This document shows, piece after piece, positions 1 through 5,098 of a stretch of DNA of 5,098 bases. How positions within the stretch are numbered: position 1 is the first letter of the stretch; every line of letters begins with the position of its first letter. The stretch is taken from assembly GCA_946481265.1 (NCBI GenBank), contig CAMLNE010000298.1, forward strand, positions 1 through 5,098, read 5' to 3'. The DNA is from an uncultured Panacagrimonas sp. Its GTDB lineage: Bacteria > Pseudomonadota > Gammaproteobacteria > Nevskiales > Nevskiaceae. Under the pieces are notes generated by a model. It made no database searches and was not told the DNA's origin. It saw nothing but the letters and a program-made list of their open reading frames with translations. Both the position numbers and the translations under genes were made by a program.

Positions 1-246
1 GAGCTCTGCTTCAATGAGGAAGTGGAACTGAGGTTCTCGACGGTTCAGCTGTTTGCGCCAAACGAAGAAGTGGTTCCTCTTGGGGCGTTGGCATTCGGGC
101 AGTCCGGGAAGCGGTGCATCGTCGGACCATTGGCGATGCCCATCGGGCAGCCGGGCATATACACGGTGAAGTACAAGGTCTTGTCGCAGGACGGGCACGT
201 CGTCGACTACGGGTACACGTTCACCCTGCGTCTTCCCTCCGAGTAG
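1..246 (+). CDS. copC: CopC-like periplasmic copper-binding protein, C-terminal part (5' truncated)
   Basis: This is the last 81 residues of a CopC-domain protein, a small periplasmic beta-barrel that binds copper and usually works with the membrane protein CopD. The frame is open from base 1, so the signal peptide and the N-terminal copper-ligand histidine are outside the window. The visible part begins with a family-like strand (LCFNEEVELRFSTVQLF, compare the usual 'L.FSEPVE..FS.V.L'). It continues with the PxGxYTVxYxVxSxDGH signature (QPGIYTVKYKVLSQDGH) and ends on the F-T-L strand. The Asp and His of DGH (visible residues 64 and 66) are the conserved metal-site residues of the family. Two cysteines (residues 3 and 39) are less usual and could form a disulfide; that is inference. 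The GTG at base 22 is an internal codon, not a start. The stop lies 9 bases before the copD-like gene, which points to one operon. Family assignment is firm; a role in resistance versus copper supply is not decided. Confidence 0.85.
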   Translation, partial: ELCFNEEVELRFSTVQLFAPNEEVVPLGALAFGQSGKRCIVGPLAMPIGQPGIYTVKYKVLSQDGHVVDYGYTFTLRLPSE

Positions 247-248
247 GA
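245..248 (+). promoter_or_regulatory. Ribosome-binding site for the copD-cytochrome fusion
   Basis: AGGA overlaps the end of the copC stop codon and stands 7 bases before a GTG codon at 256. This supports the GTG start: the first downstream in-frame ATG (307) would cut into the first membrane helix. Confidence 0.5.
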
Positions 249-255
249 CGAGCCG

Positions 256-2244
256 GTGGAGTGGCTGGTCGTGGCGTTCCGGGGGGTGGAGGAATTATCG
301 TTGGCGATGGTGATCGGGGGCGCAGTATTCCTTCTGATCACAGGGAGCCAAGGGGGGCGCTCCGGGGCGTGGCCACGAAGGGTCGAGCGCCGCTTCCCGA
401 TGCTCTGGATCATTCACTTGGGGGCCGGCGCAGCGACACTCGTGGCTCGTGCGGCGATGGTGGCCAGCGAGACGTCGTCGGACCTCGCGGTGGACGCTGG
501 AGTGCTGGAGGCCTACGCGTTTGACACGCATGTAGGACGGGTGGCCGCGCTGAGACTGGTTGTGGCCGCGGCGATGGGAATTCCTGCGGGACTGTTGCTC
601 TTGGGTGGATATCACCGGCTCGCCCGAAAAGGCGGGTTGGGGGGGCTGGTTGCCGTCGGCGCTGTTGTGGCCGCGCTGGGCCCGCTATCGGGGCATGCCG
701 CAGCGGACGATGCAACGCTCTGGTTGGTCCCGCTCCACATGGCACATCTGCTCGCCATGTCGATCTGGCTCGGTGGCTTGCCCTTCTGGGTCGGCTACGT
801 CGCCGACGCGATGCGCCATGGTGATACGGCGGGAATCGGGCGCGTTCCGTCAGTACTTCGAACATTCTCACGATTGGCGATGGCCTGCGTGCTCGCCCTT
901 GTCGGGTCCGGAGCGGCGCTGGCGTGGGCTTATCTGGACAACGCAGGAGATCTGCTCGGCACTCGTTATGGCGCCTTGCTTTGCGGCAAAGTCCTGTTGC
1001 TCGTGGGCGTCATGACGATTGCCAACCGCATACGTTCACGCGTTCTTCCTACGTTGGCAGATGCGTACACAAGCACGAGCCTGCTCCCGGCCGTGCGCTG
1101 GGTCAGCCTGGAACTCGCGCTGGCGGTCGTGATTGCGGGATTGGGCGTGGTCCTGGGCCAGACGACGCCAGCGGCTCACGATCAGCCCGTCTGGCTGCTC
1201 GGCAGACGTGTCTCCTTGGAGGCGACATGGCCGGTGGCCAGTACGGCAATCGTTGCCTGGGTGACGCTGGCCATTGTCGCTGTTGTCGCGCTGCGGCTCT
1301 TGTCGACGCGGCAGCGGCTGGCACTGCCTGTGCGTGCGTTGTTGATTGCAGCGGTGCTCACAGGAGCCGGGTCCGCTCTCTGGAAAAGTTCCGTTCCCGC
1401 TTACCCTGAAACCTACCGGCGCTCGGCGGTGCCGTATCTGACCGTCTCGATCGCCCAGGGCATGCAGCGGTTCGGCGAGCTGTGCACCGTGTGCCATGGA
1501 TCCGGTGGTTTGGGAGACGGGCCCAGTGCCGGGACACTTCCAAAGGCGCCGGCGAATCTGAGCGAGCCGCATACGGCGCTGCACACCGCCGGGGACATGT
1601 TCTGGTGGATGACGCACGGGATCCCCGAGAGTGGCATGCCCGCTTTCGCTGCTCAGCTGGACGAGCAGTCGCGCTGGGACGTGATCAATTTTCTCAGGAC
1701 ATTTTCGGAGGGGTTTCAAGCCCGGACGCTCGACACCTCCGTGGTTCCTCGCGGTCCGTGGCTGGGCGCACCCAATTTCTACTTCGAGGACGATGCCGGA
1801 GCGCTTCGAGAACTCAAAGATTATCGGGAGAGGAAGAATGTGCTGCTTGTGTTCCTCCCCGGGGGCGAAGCGGCGGATCGGCGCGCCCGGAAGATGGCCG
1901 AATGGTCGCGGGCACTGGATCTGGCGCACACCGAGATTCTGCTGATATCGGAGAAGCTGCCGGACCAGGCAGGAATGGTCGTGGTCCGGAACGGCGCCCA
2001 GGAGATCCGGCGCGCATATGACCTTCTATCGCGGACCTTCAGGAACCGCGGCGATGGGAGACAGCTCGGCATGAACCGCGACGGCATGGAATTCCTCGTC
2101 GATCGCTTTGGTTATGTCCGGGCCCGTTGGATCCCGGGCGAGTCATCCGCCGATTGGCGGCAACCCGACCTTCTGCTGCGTCAATTGGAAATACTGAACG
2201 AGGAAGGCCGCATTCTGCCCCCACCGGATGACCACATTCACTGA
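256..2244 (+). CDS. copD: CopD-family membrane protein fused to a cytochrome c domain and a cysteine-less thioredoxin-like domain
   Basis: A 662-residue inner-membrane fusion protein. Residues 8 to about 376 carry roughly nine or ten hydrophobic helices. Within them are a GHA motif (His147) and HMAHLLAMSIWLGGL (His161, His164), followed by a typical CopD core at about 200-260 (TFSRLAMACVLALVGSG, then YGALLCGKVLLL and ANRIRSRVLP). CopD proteins are thought to move copper across the inner membrane together with CopC. Residues 400-490 form a class I cytochrome c domain: the haem site is Cys410-x-x-Cys413-His414 and the likely axial Met is Met461 in SGMPAF. The DVINFLRTF helix closes the domain. 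Residues 504 to about 645 look like an AhpC/TSA thioredoxin fold (GAPNFYFEDDAG, then LLVFLPGG, then FLVDRFGYVRARW) but contain no cysteine. Haem attachment places the C-terminal half in the periplasm. The gene starts with GTG 9 bases after copC and is probably co-transcribed with it. Ordinary CopD proteins are much shorter, so the architecture is the notable point. Confidence 0.87.
   Translation: MEWLVVAFRGVEELSLAMVIGGAVFLLITGSQGGRSGAWPRRVERRFPMLWIIHLGAGAATLVARAAMVASETSSDLAVDAGVLEAYAFDTHVGRVAALRLVVAAAMGIPAGLLLLGGYHRLARKGGLGGLVAVGAVVAALGPLSGHAAADDATLWLVPLHMAHLLAMSIWLGGLPFWVGYVADAMRHGDTAGIGRVPSVLRTFSRLAMACVLALVGSGAALAWAYLDNAGDLLGTRYGALLCGKVLLLVGVMTIANRIRSRVLPTLADAYTSTSLLPAVRWVSLELALAVVIAGLGVVLGQTTPAAHDQPVWLLGRRVSLEATWPVASTAIVAWVTLAIVAVVALRLLSTRQRLALPVRALLIAAVLTGAGSALWKSSVPAYPETYRRSAVPYLTVSIAQGMQRFGELCTVCHGSGGLGDGPSAGTLPKAPANLSEPHTALHTAGDMFWWMTHGIPESGMPAFAAQLDEQSRWDVINFLRTFSEGFQARTLDTSVVPRGPWLGAPNFYFEDDAGALRELKDYRERKNVLLVFLPGGEAADRRARKMAEWSRALDLAHTEILLISEKLPDQAGMVVVRNGAQEIRRAYDLLSRTFRNRGDGRQLGMNRDGMEFLVDRFGYVRARWIPGESSADWRQPDLLLRQLEILNEEGRILPPPDDHIH
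1483..1497 (+). other. Haem-binding CxxCH motif
   Basis: These codons encode C-T-V-C-H (residues 410-414 of the fusion protein), the covalent haem c attachment site. Attachment needs the cytochrome c maturation system, so the host should carry one. The only other cysteines in the protein (211 and 243) lie in predicted membrane helices. Confidence 0.9.
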
Positions 2245-2250
2245 ATGTGG
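2232..2250 (+). promoter_or_regulatory. Perfect 8-bp inverted repeat across the stop codon of the copD fusion
   Basis: CCACATTC, then ACT, then GAATGTGG: both arms match perfectly with a 3-base spacer that includes the T of the TGA stop. It lies 30 bases before the start of the next gene and 15 bases before its ribosome-binding site. No T-run follows, so it is not a standard intrinsic terminator. It could be an mRNA hairpin that sets the 3' end, stability or relative expression within the operon, or a protein-binding palindrome. The repeat is seen directly; its role is inferred. Confidence 0.45.
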
Positions 2251-2265
2251 ACATCCTCCATGTTG

Positions 2266-2272
2266 AAAGGAG
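2266..2272 (+). promoter_or_regulatory. Strong ribosome-binding site that fixes the start at 2281
   Basis: AAAGGAG stands 8 bases before ATG 2281. Two earlier in-frame ATGs (2245, directly after the previous stop, and 2260) lie upstream of this site and have no comparable one. ATG 2281 also gives a clean signal peptide, so it is preferred. Confidence 0.75.
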
Positions 2273-2280
2273 ATTTGACG

Positions 2281-2748
2281 ATGAGGTACCCATGTGCGGC
2301 TCAGTTATTCTGGATCGTGGCCAGTGCGGTTCTGACTTCCGGGGCGGCGGTCGCGCAACCGACGCAGGAACCCCACGATTCTCATCGTCACGGCGCGGCT
2401 GCGGACGCGGTGTCTACAGCCGCCGCGCCGACGCTTGAAATTCTGATGCCGGGCAACGATGACGTGATCGGTCATCAGGTGGCCGTCGTGCTCGAGACCG
2501 CGGCCGACCTCGACGCGACGACGATGAGCGCCCCCAAGATCGGGGTTCATCTGCACCTCGAACTCGAAGGCGTTTCGCTGATGCCGACGCGTCAGCAGTT
2601 GATCGATCTGGGAAACAGCCGATATCTGTTCTTGTTCGACCTTCCGGCGAAGTCCGGCCGCAACACCATCAAGGTCTACTGGGCGGATGCGGCGCACCGT
2701 TTGATCGAATCGTCGATGAGGTCGGTGACGGTGAATGTCGAGCCCTGA
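2281..2748 (+). CDS. Small secreted protein with His-rich N-terminus, possible copper-associated periplasmic protein
   Basis: A 155-residue protein with no family I can name with certainty. Residues 1-25 form a signal peptide (polar start MRYP, hydrophobic core, AVA cleavage motif before Gln). After cleavage comes a polar stretch with HDSHRHG, whose clustered histidines could bind metal, and an Ala-rich linker. From about residue 45 (TLEILMPGNDDV) the sequence alternates like a beta-sandwich or Ig-like domain. It includes GVHLHLELEG, where two further histidines lie on one strand, and ends with a VTVNV strand. The mature protein has no cysteine, which fits a metal-binding rather than thiol-redox role. 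It lies 36 bases after the copD fusion, in the same direction, with a strong ribosome-binding site, so it is probably the third gene of the copper cluster. A periplasmic copper chaperone or accessory role is inferred from position and histidines only. The translation and export calls are firmer than the function. Confidence 0.75.
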   Translation: MRYPCAAQLFWIVASAVLTSGAAVAQPTQEPHDSHRHGAAADAVSTAAAPTLEILMPGNDDVIGHQVAVVLETAADLDATTMSAPKIGVHLHLELEGVSLMPTRQQLIDLGNSRYLFLFDLPAKSGRNTIKVYWADAAHRLIESSMRSVTVNVEP

Positions 2749-3016
2749 TTTGAGTTCACCAGGCGCGAGGAGTTTCAGCGTGTCGGGACGCGGCCTGCGG
2801 TGGTACGGCTGTGGCTCGACATGGCATGCCGCGCGCCCGCCAAGGGCGGCATGCTCGGGCTTCAGCGGCATTGGGGGAGGCCTGGGCGGCCAAGGGGGTT
2901 CGTTCGCAGACCGATGGACCGTACGGGAACGTCGGATCACGATAGCCGGCCGAGCAGGAGCACCCCTATCGCAGTTTCCGGACAGAGCCTGCGCGAAGGG
3001 GTCCGTTCCGAAGTGA
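2735..3016 (+). other. Doubtful open frame (93 codons) before the esterase gene
   Basis: This frame starts with an ATG inside the last codons of the secreted-protein gene and ends with a TGA that overlaps the ATG of the esterase gene (TGATG at 3014-3018), an arrangement typical of translational coupling. Against it: there is no clear ribosome-binding site, and the product is rich in Gly, Arg, Ser and Pro with no recognisable domain, signal peptide or membrane segment. The frame of the esterase is also open throughout the same stretch, as often happens in GC-rich DNA. I treat 2749-3015 as probably non-coding leader or remnant, and keep this frame as a candidate only. Confidence 0.2.
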
Positions 3017-3876
3017 TGAGGCGCCGGGCATCGAATGTCGTGACGCTGATCGGTGTGATCGCCTGCGTCGGCGTCGGCGTCGGCGTCGCCGGATTCTCCT
3101 TTGGAATCTTCGGACGTGGCCCCGCGATACCCGTCAGTGCGGCCGGGCCCGGGGCAGGGCAGCGGAACGTTTGTCCGGTGGGGCAGAAGACCGGGCCTGC
3201 CGACCTCGCGGCCGACATCCGTACGAGCCAAGGGTTGCGGATCCGCGTGCGCACGCCCGCCGACTACGACCCGACGCGGGCGTATCCACTACTGGTGGTG
3301 TACCCCCCGGCCGGGATGAATCGTGCAGGGTCCGAGCGATATTACGGGCTGACTCCCGAGGCGACCCGCCGTGGATTCATCGTCGCGTACAGCGACCATA
3401 TCCGGCTGTCGCGCGCGGCGGTTCGTTTTCAAGCAAAGGTCGCCGCGACGATCATGGAACATTGGTGCATCGATGCGGCCGCAGTGTCGTACCTGGGTCA
3501 CTCGGATGGCGGATCGATCGCGCAAGCTGCGCTCATCACCCCGGAGCCAGGCATGGTCTTGCCGTATGCCATCGTGGCGAGCGCCGCGGGCATTCGAGGC
3601 GAGGACCTCGAGGGGCTGCCTCGATCGGCGCCTTTCCGCCTGATGATTGTGCATAGCCGGGACGATGAGCATTTCCCCGGGTTCGGGATCGAAACCGCCA
3701 ACAAATGGGCCGCCCACGAGGGGTGCCAGCCAGGACTCCCGGCCCCCGGCCCGGCGGGATGCGCCACGTTTCAGAGATGTCGCTCTGGATCTCGCATTGA
3801 TTACTGCGAAACCTCGGGGCCGCATTCACACTGGCCGCCGATCGCCGAAATATCTTTTGCGTTTATCGCGCAATGA
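3016..3876 (+). CDS. Secreted alpha/beta-hydrolase, PHB depolymerase/feruloyl esterase (LpqC-like) family
   Basis: A 286-residue exported esterase, counted from ATG 3016. Residues 1-35 have a basic start (MRRR) and a long hydrophobic stretch with a Val-Gly repeat, so it is a signal peptide or membrane anchor. The hydrolase fold follows: RVRTPADYDPTRAYPLLVVYPPAG (first strands and the region of the oxyanion hole), RRGFIVAYSD, then HWCIDAAAVSYLGHSDGG. The last contains the nucleophile Ser163 in G-x-S-x-G-G. The acid is probably Asp216 or Asp217 in VHSRDDEHFPG. The base is probably His272 in the C-terminal PHSHWPP, which parallels the GGGHxWP end of the family. Several cysteines in the mature part could form disulfides, as expected for a periplasmic or secreted enzyme. 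The substrate (short-chain polyester, feruloyl or other ester) cannot be read from the sequence. The open frame runs upstream to 2749 and a GTG at 2800 is possible, but only ATG 3016 places the signal sequence at the N-terminus. No clear ribosome-binding site is visible (GAAGGGG about 13 bases away). Confidence 0.8.
   Translation: MRRRASNVVTLIGVIACVGVGVGVAGFSFGIFGRGPAIPVSAAGPGAGQRNVCPVGQKTGPADLAADIRTSQGLRIRVRTPADYDPTRAYPLLVVYPPAGMNRAGSERYYGLTPEATRRGFIVAYSDHIRLSRAAVRFQAKVAATIMEHWCIDAAAVSYLGHSDGGSIAQAALITPEPGMVLPYAIVASAAGIRGEDLEGLPRSAPFRLMIVHSRDDEHFPGFGIETANKWAAHEGCQPGLPAPGPAGCATFQRCRSGSRIDYCETSGPHSHWPPIAEISFAFIAQ
3067..3088 (+). repeat. In-frame hexanucleotide repeat (GTCGGC, about 3.7 copies)
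   Basis: GTCGGC occurs three times perfectly, followed by GTCG. It encodes the Val-Gly-Val-Gly-Val-Gly core of the esterase signal sequence. The 6-base unit keeps the frame, so a copy-number change would only lengthen or shorten the hydrophobic core. Confidence 0.75.
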
Positions 3877-4387
3877 CCCATTCTCAGCAGGTGTCGCCGG
3901 ATGGCCTTCTGTTCGGATTGATTGGGACCGGGTTTGGTTTCGTCGATGCAAGACCGACGGTCGCGGGCAAGGTGGATCTCCTGTCGAGACGGAGGCGCGA
4001 TTCGACGGGCATTCCGCAGCCCCGGCCAATCGGGACGGGGAGCCGCCCTTCCTTGTCAGCCGCTGTGGCGCAGGCTGGACGGCCGGTGCGCGTCCCTGAA
4101 CGGGCCCGCCGCATCGACGTTCCGGTGGCCATCCCGCACCGCCATTTAGGGTGGGACCGCGGCGTGCAGCCGACCGACCCGCACCCCGCTTTCGAGGCGG
4201 CGATCGACCGACGACTACAAACAAGTTGCTTGGCAGGCGATGCAAAATGGCGCCGCTTATCGCCCGCTATGATGTCGGCGGTAGGCCTGCCGGAGCTCTT
4301 GAAGAAGGCATCAACCAGCATCGCCGTCGGAAAGCGATCCGGACGCTCACCAGGGGCCTTGAGGTGAGGAGCCTGGGTTAGCGGTCG

Positions 4388-4406
4388 TTGATATATAACT
4401 ATATGA
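4388..4406 (+). promoter_or_regulatory. AT-rich island, possible promoter of the AraC-type gene
   Basis: TTGATATATAACTATATGA is the most AT-rich stretch of the window, about 90 bases before the regulator's start codon. TATAAC at 4394-4399 differs from the sigma-70 -10 consensus at one position, but no good -35 box is found at 16-18 bases upstream. The position fits a promoter; the motif evidence is weak. Confidence 0.3.
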
Positions 4407-4452
4407 GCCGGGAGAGAGCGGTACGGGAACCCAGGGTGGGACCGTACGGCTT
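4405..4452 (+). repeat. Two-part inverted repeat (extended hairpin) upstream of the AraC-type gene
   Basis: An outer stem pairs GAGCC (4405-4409) with GGCTT (4448-4452), including one G-T pair. It stacks on an inner stem of GTACGG (4421-4426) with CCGTAC (4442-4447). An 11-base bulge lies on the 5' side and a 15-base loop at the tip, in which CCC and GGG can pair. CCGTACGG at 4442-4449 is itself an 8-base palindrome. It could be a folded leader RNA, an operator, or the remnant of a structured element. Confidence 0.4.
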
Positions 4453-4488
4453 CGAGAGGTCGGGGCCTGAAGGCAATGGCTCGGGGAC

Positions 4489-4493
4489 GGAGG
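4489..4493 (+). promoter_or_regulatory. Ribosome-binding site for the AraC-type regulator
   Basis: GGAGG lies 4 bases before ATG 4498. The spacing is a little short but usable, and it is the only good site near the beginning of the conserved domain. Confidence 0.6.
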
Positions 4494-4497
4494 AACG

Positions 4498-5098
4498 ATG
4501 GAGCGATCTGCGGAAGTGTTGAACCCCAAATGGGGCGACCTCGACGGGTGGTGGTCGCGCACCGTAGTGCCTTCAAAACAGTTCGATTGCTGGCGGGATT
4601 TCGTGATCGACGCCCACCTGTCCTGGGATATCAAACCCTTGGCCTGCGATGGATTCCCCGCGTTCCTCCGCCAAGGCCGTTTCGACGGATACCGTCTCAT
4701 TCACCTTACCGCAGCATCCGGCGGTGTGTCGGGCCGGAGAAGCCGGCAAGAGATCGCCAAGGATGACGAGGAGTACTACAACCTGCTCTACGTCGCGGAG
4801 GGCGCGTTGGGTCTGGATTTCGGCTCGCACAGGATACGGCTCGATTCCGGGACCTTCGCCATGTGGGACACCACGAAGCCGATGGAATTCGACGTCATCG
4901 AGAGGCTTCGTGAGGTCAGCTTCTCCGTGCCGAAGAAGCGACTCCATCAGGTCCTCGCCCGACCAGAAGACTATTGCGGGCGCTTGTTGCGGACCAGCTC
5001 CGGCATCAGCCGGATGTTCATCGACTGCCTGCTCGCCCTGGATACCAACTTCGGAGAAATGTCGAGCAGGGAGGCAAGCGACGTCGTCGATGCAACGA
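4498..5098 (+). CDS. AraC-family transcriptional regulator, N-terminal part (3' truncated)
   Basis: The first 200 residues of a regulator that runs off the end of the window with no stop. The sequence follows the AraC-binding-like sensing domain of NphR/FeaR-type regulators. It has W-x-x-F (WRDF, residues 32-35) followed by a short conserved stretch, a beta-rich core with YYNLLYVAEGALGLDFGSHRIRLDSGTFAMWDTTKPMEF split over residues 93-131 (the 'G.f.l.D...P' pattern), then FSVPKKRLHQVL at 142-153. This is followed by a helical linker toward the helix-turn-helix domain, which lies outside. Such proteins usually bind a small aromatic, amine, nitrile or other catabolic substrate and activate neighbouring genes; the ligand here is unknown. 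It is separated from the esterase by about 620 bases, so it is probably a separate transcription unit controlling genes beyond 5098 or to its left. The start is supported by GGAGG and by agreement with the usual N-terminal length before the W-x-x-F segment. Confidence 0.8.
   Translation, partial: MERSAEVLNPKWGDLDGWWSRTVVPSKQFDCWRDFVIDAHLSWDIKPLACDGFPAFLRQGRFDGYRLIHLTAASGGVSGRRSRQEIAKDDEEYYNLLYVAEGALGLDFGSHRIRLDSGTFAMWDTTKPMEFDVIERLREVSFSVPKKRLHQVLARPEDYCGRLLRTSSGISRMFIDCLLALDTNFGEMSSREASDVVDAT

Larger units (their letters stand above)
3877..4497. other. About 620 bases without a convincing gene
   Basis: Open frames exist on both strands: + 3873-4367, whose ATG overlaps the esterase stop as ATGA, and - 4576-3884. 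Both products are rich in Arg, Pro, Ser and Gly and show no domain, signal peptide or helix pattern that I recognise, and neither has a good ribosome-binding site. Their third codon positions fall on the same bases, so G/C preference at that position, strong up to about 4205 and weaker after, cannot separate them. The segment may be a long spacer, the decayed remains of a gene or mobile element, or an unknown gene. No T-tailed terminator was found after the esterase. Confidence 0.5.

Noticed and set aside
1..6. GAGCTC (SacI site) exactly at the window start
   Set aside because: It may show a cloning border, but a single 6-base match at an edge has no biological meaning on its own.
1036..1929. 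297-codon open frame on the - strand within the copD fusion gene
   Set aside because: It lies fully antisense to a well-supported gene with CopD and haem motifs. The product is rich in Arg, Pro, His and Gln without domains, as expected for a shadow in GC-rich DNA.
2254..2272. Possible masking of the ribosome-binding site: CTCC (2256-2259) pairs with GGAG (2269-2272)
   Set aside because: Only 4 base pairs with no extension on either side, so too weak to claim a riboswitch-like control.
2245..2280. Earlier start codons (ATG 2245 and 2260) for the small secreted protein
   Set aside because: Both lie before the strong AAAGGAG site and would place 7 to 12 extra residues ahead of a complete signal peptide.
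2305..3231. 308-codon open frame on the - strand over the secreted protein and esterase start
   Set aside because: It is antisense to two genes with signal peptides, its translation is dominated by Arg/Pro/Gly/Asp, and it has no motif.
3952..3962. GACCG-A-CGGTC palindrome after the esterase as a terminator
   Set aside because: A one-base loop cannot form a stable hairpin with that stem, and no T-run follows.
2921..4430. Ten-base identical word GTACGGGAAC at 2921-2930 and 4421-4430
   Set aside because: Short, only two copies, with flanks that match poorly. Not enough to call a mobile-element end or a regulator site.
3884..4576. 230-codon open frame on the - strand in the gene-poor region
   Set aside because: No recognisable domain, no good ribosome-binding site, and its start overlaps the supported AraC-type gene. 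It shares its third codon positions with the + frame, so codon bias does not favour it. Kept only as a possibility in the region entry.
1..5098. tRNA, rRNA, CRISPR array or complete insertion sequence
   Set aside because: No cloverleaf, regularly spaced repeat or transposase with terminal repeats was seen on reading both strands.

Overview
The window is GC-rich, tightly packed plus-strand bacterial DNA, most likely from a proteobacterium. I base this on the strong G/C preference at third codon positions, the CopC/CopD pair and an AraC-type regulator with an NphR/FeaR-like sensing domain. I cannot name a genus. All supported genes are on the + strand. Both ends cut through a gene.

Region 1 (1-2748) is a copper-handling/periplasmic redox cluster. 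It starts with the C-terminal part of a CopC-like periplasmic copper-binding protein. Nine bases later comes a large membrane protein that fuses a CopD-type multi-helix membrane domain to a c-type cytochrome domain (CxxCH) and a C-terminal thioredoxin/peroxiredoxin-like domain that has lost all cysteines. A small secreted protein follows. It has an exported His-rich N-terminus (HDSHRHG) and a predicted beta-sandwich body, and its strong ribosome-binding site lies just after a perfect 8-bp inverted repeat that spans the end of the fusion gene. Together they suggest a periplasmic module in which CopC passes copper to the CopD membrane domain and the haem domain adds an electron-transfer step. 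That last step is inference.

Region 2 (2749-3876) holds a secreted alpha/beta-hydrolase of the PHB-depolymerase/feruloyl-esterase (LpqC-like) type with a recognisable Ser-Asp-His set. The roughly 270 bases before its most likely start are open in two frames but contain no recognisable gene.

Region 3 (3877-4497) is about 620 bases without a convincing gene. It contains open frames on both strands, an AT-rich island at 4388-4406 and a structured inverted repeat at 4405-4452 just before the last gene.

Region 4 (4498-end) is the N-terminal 200 residues of an AraC-family transcriptional regulator. Its DNA-binding domain and probable target genes lie beyond the window.
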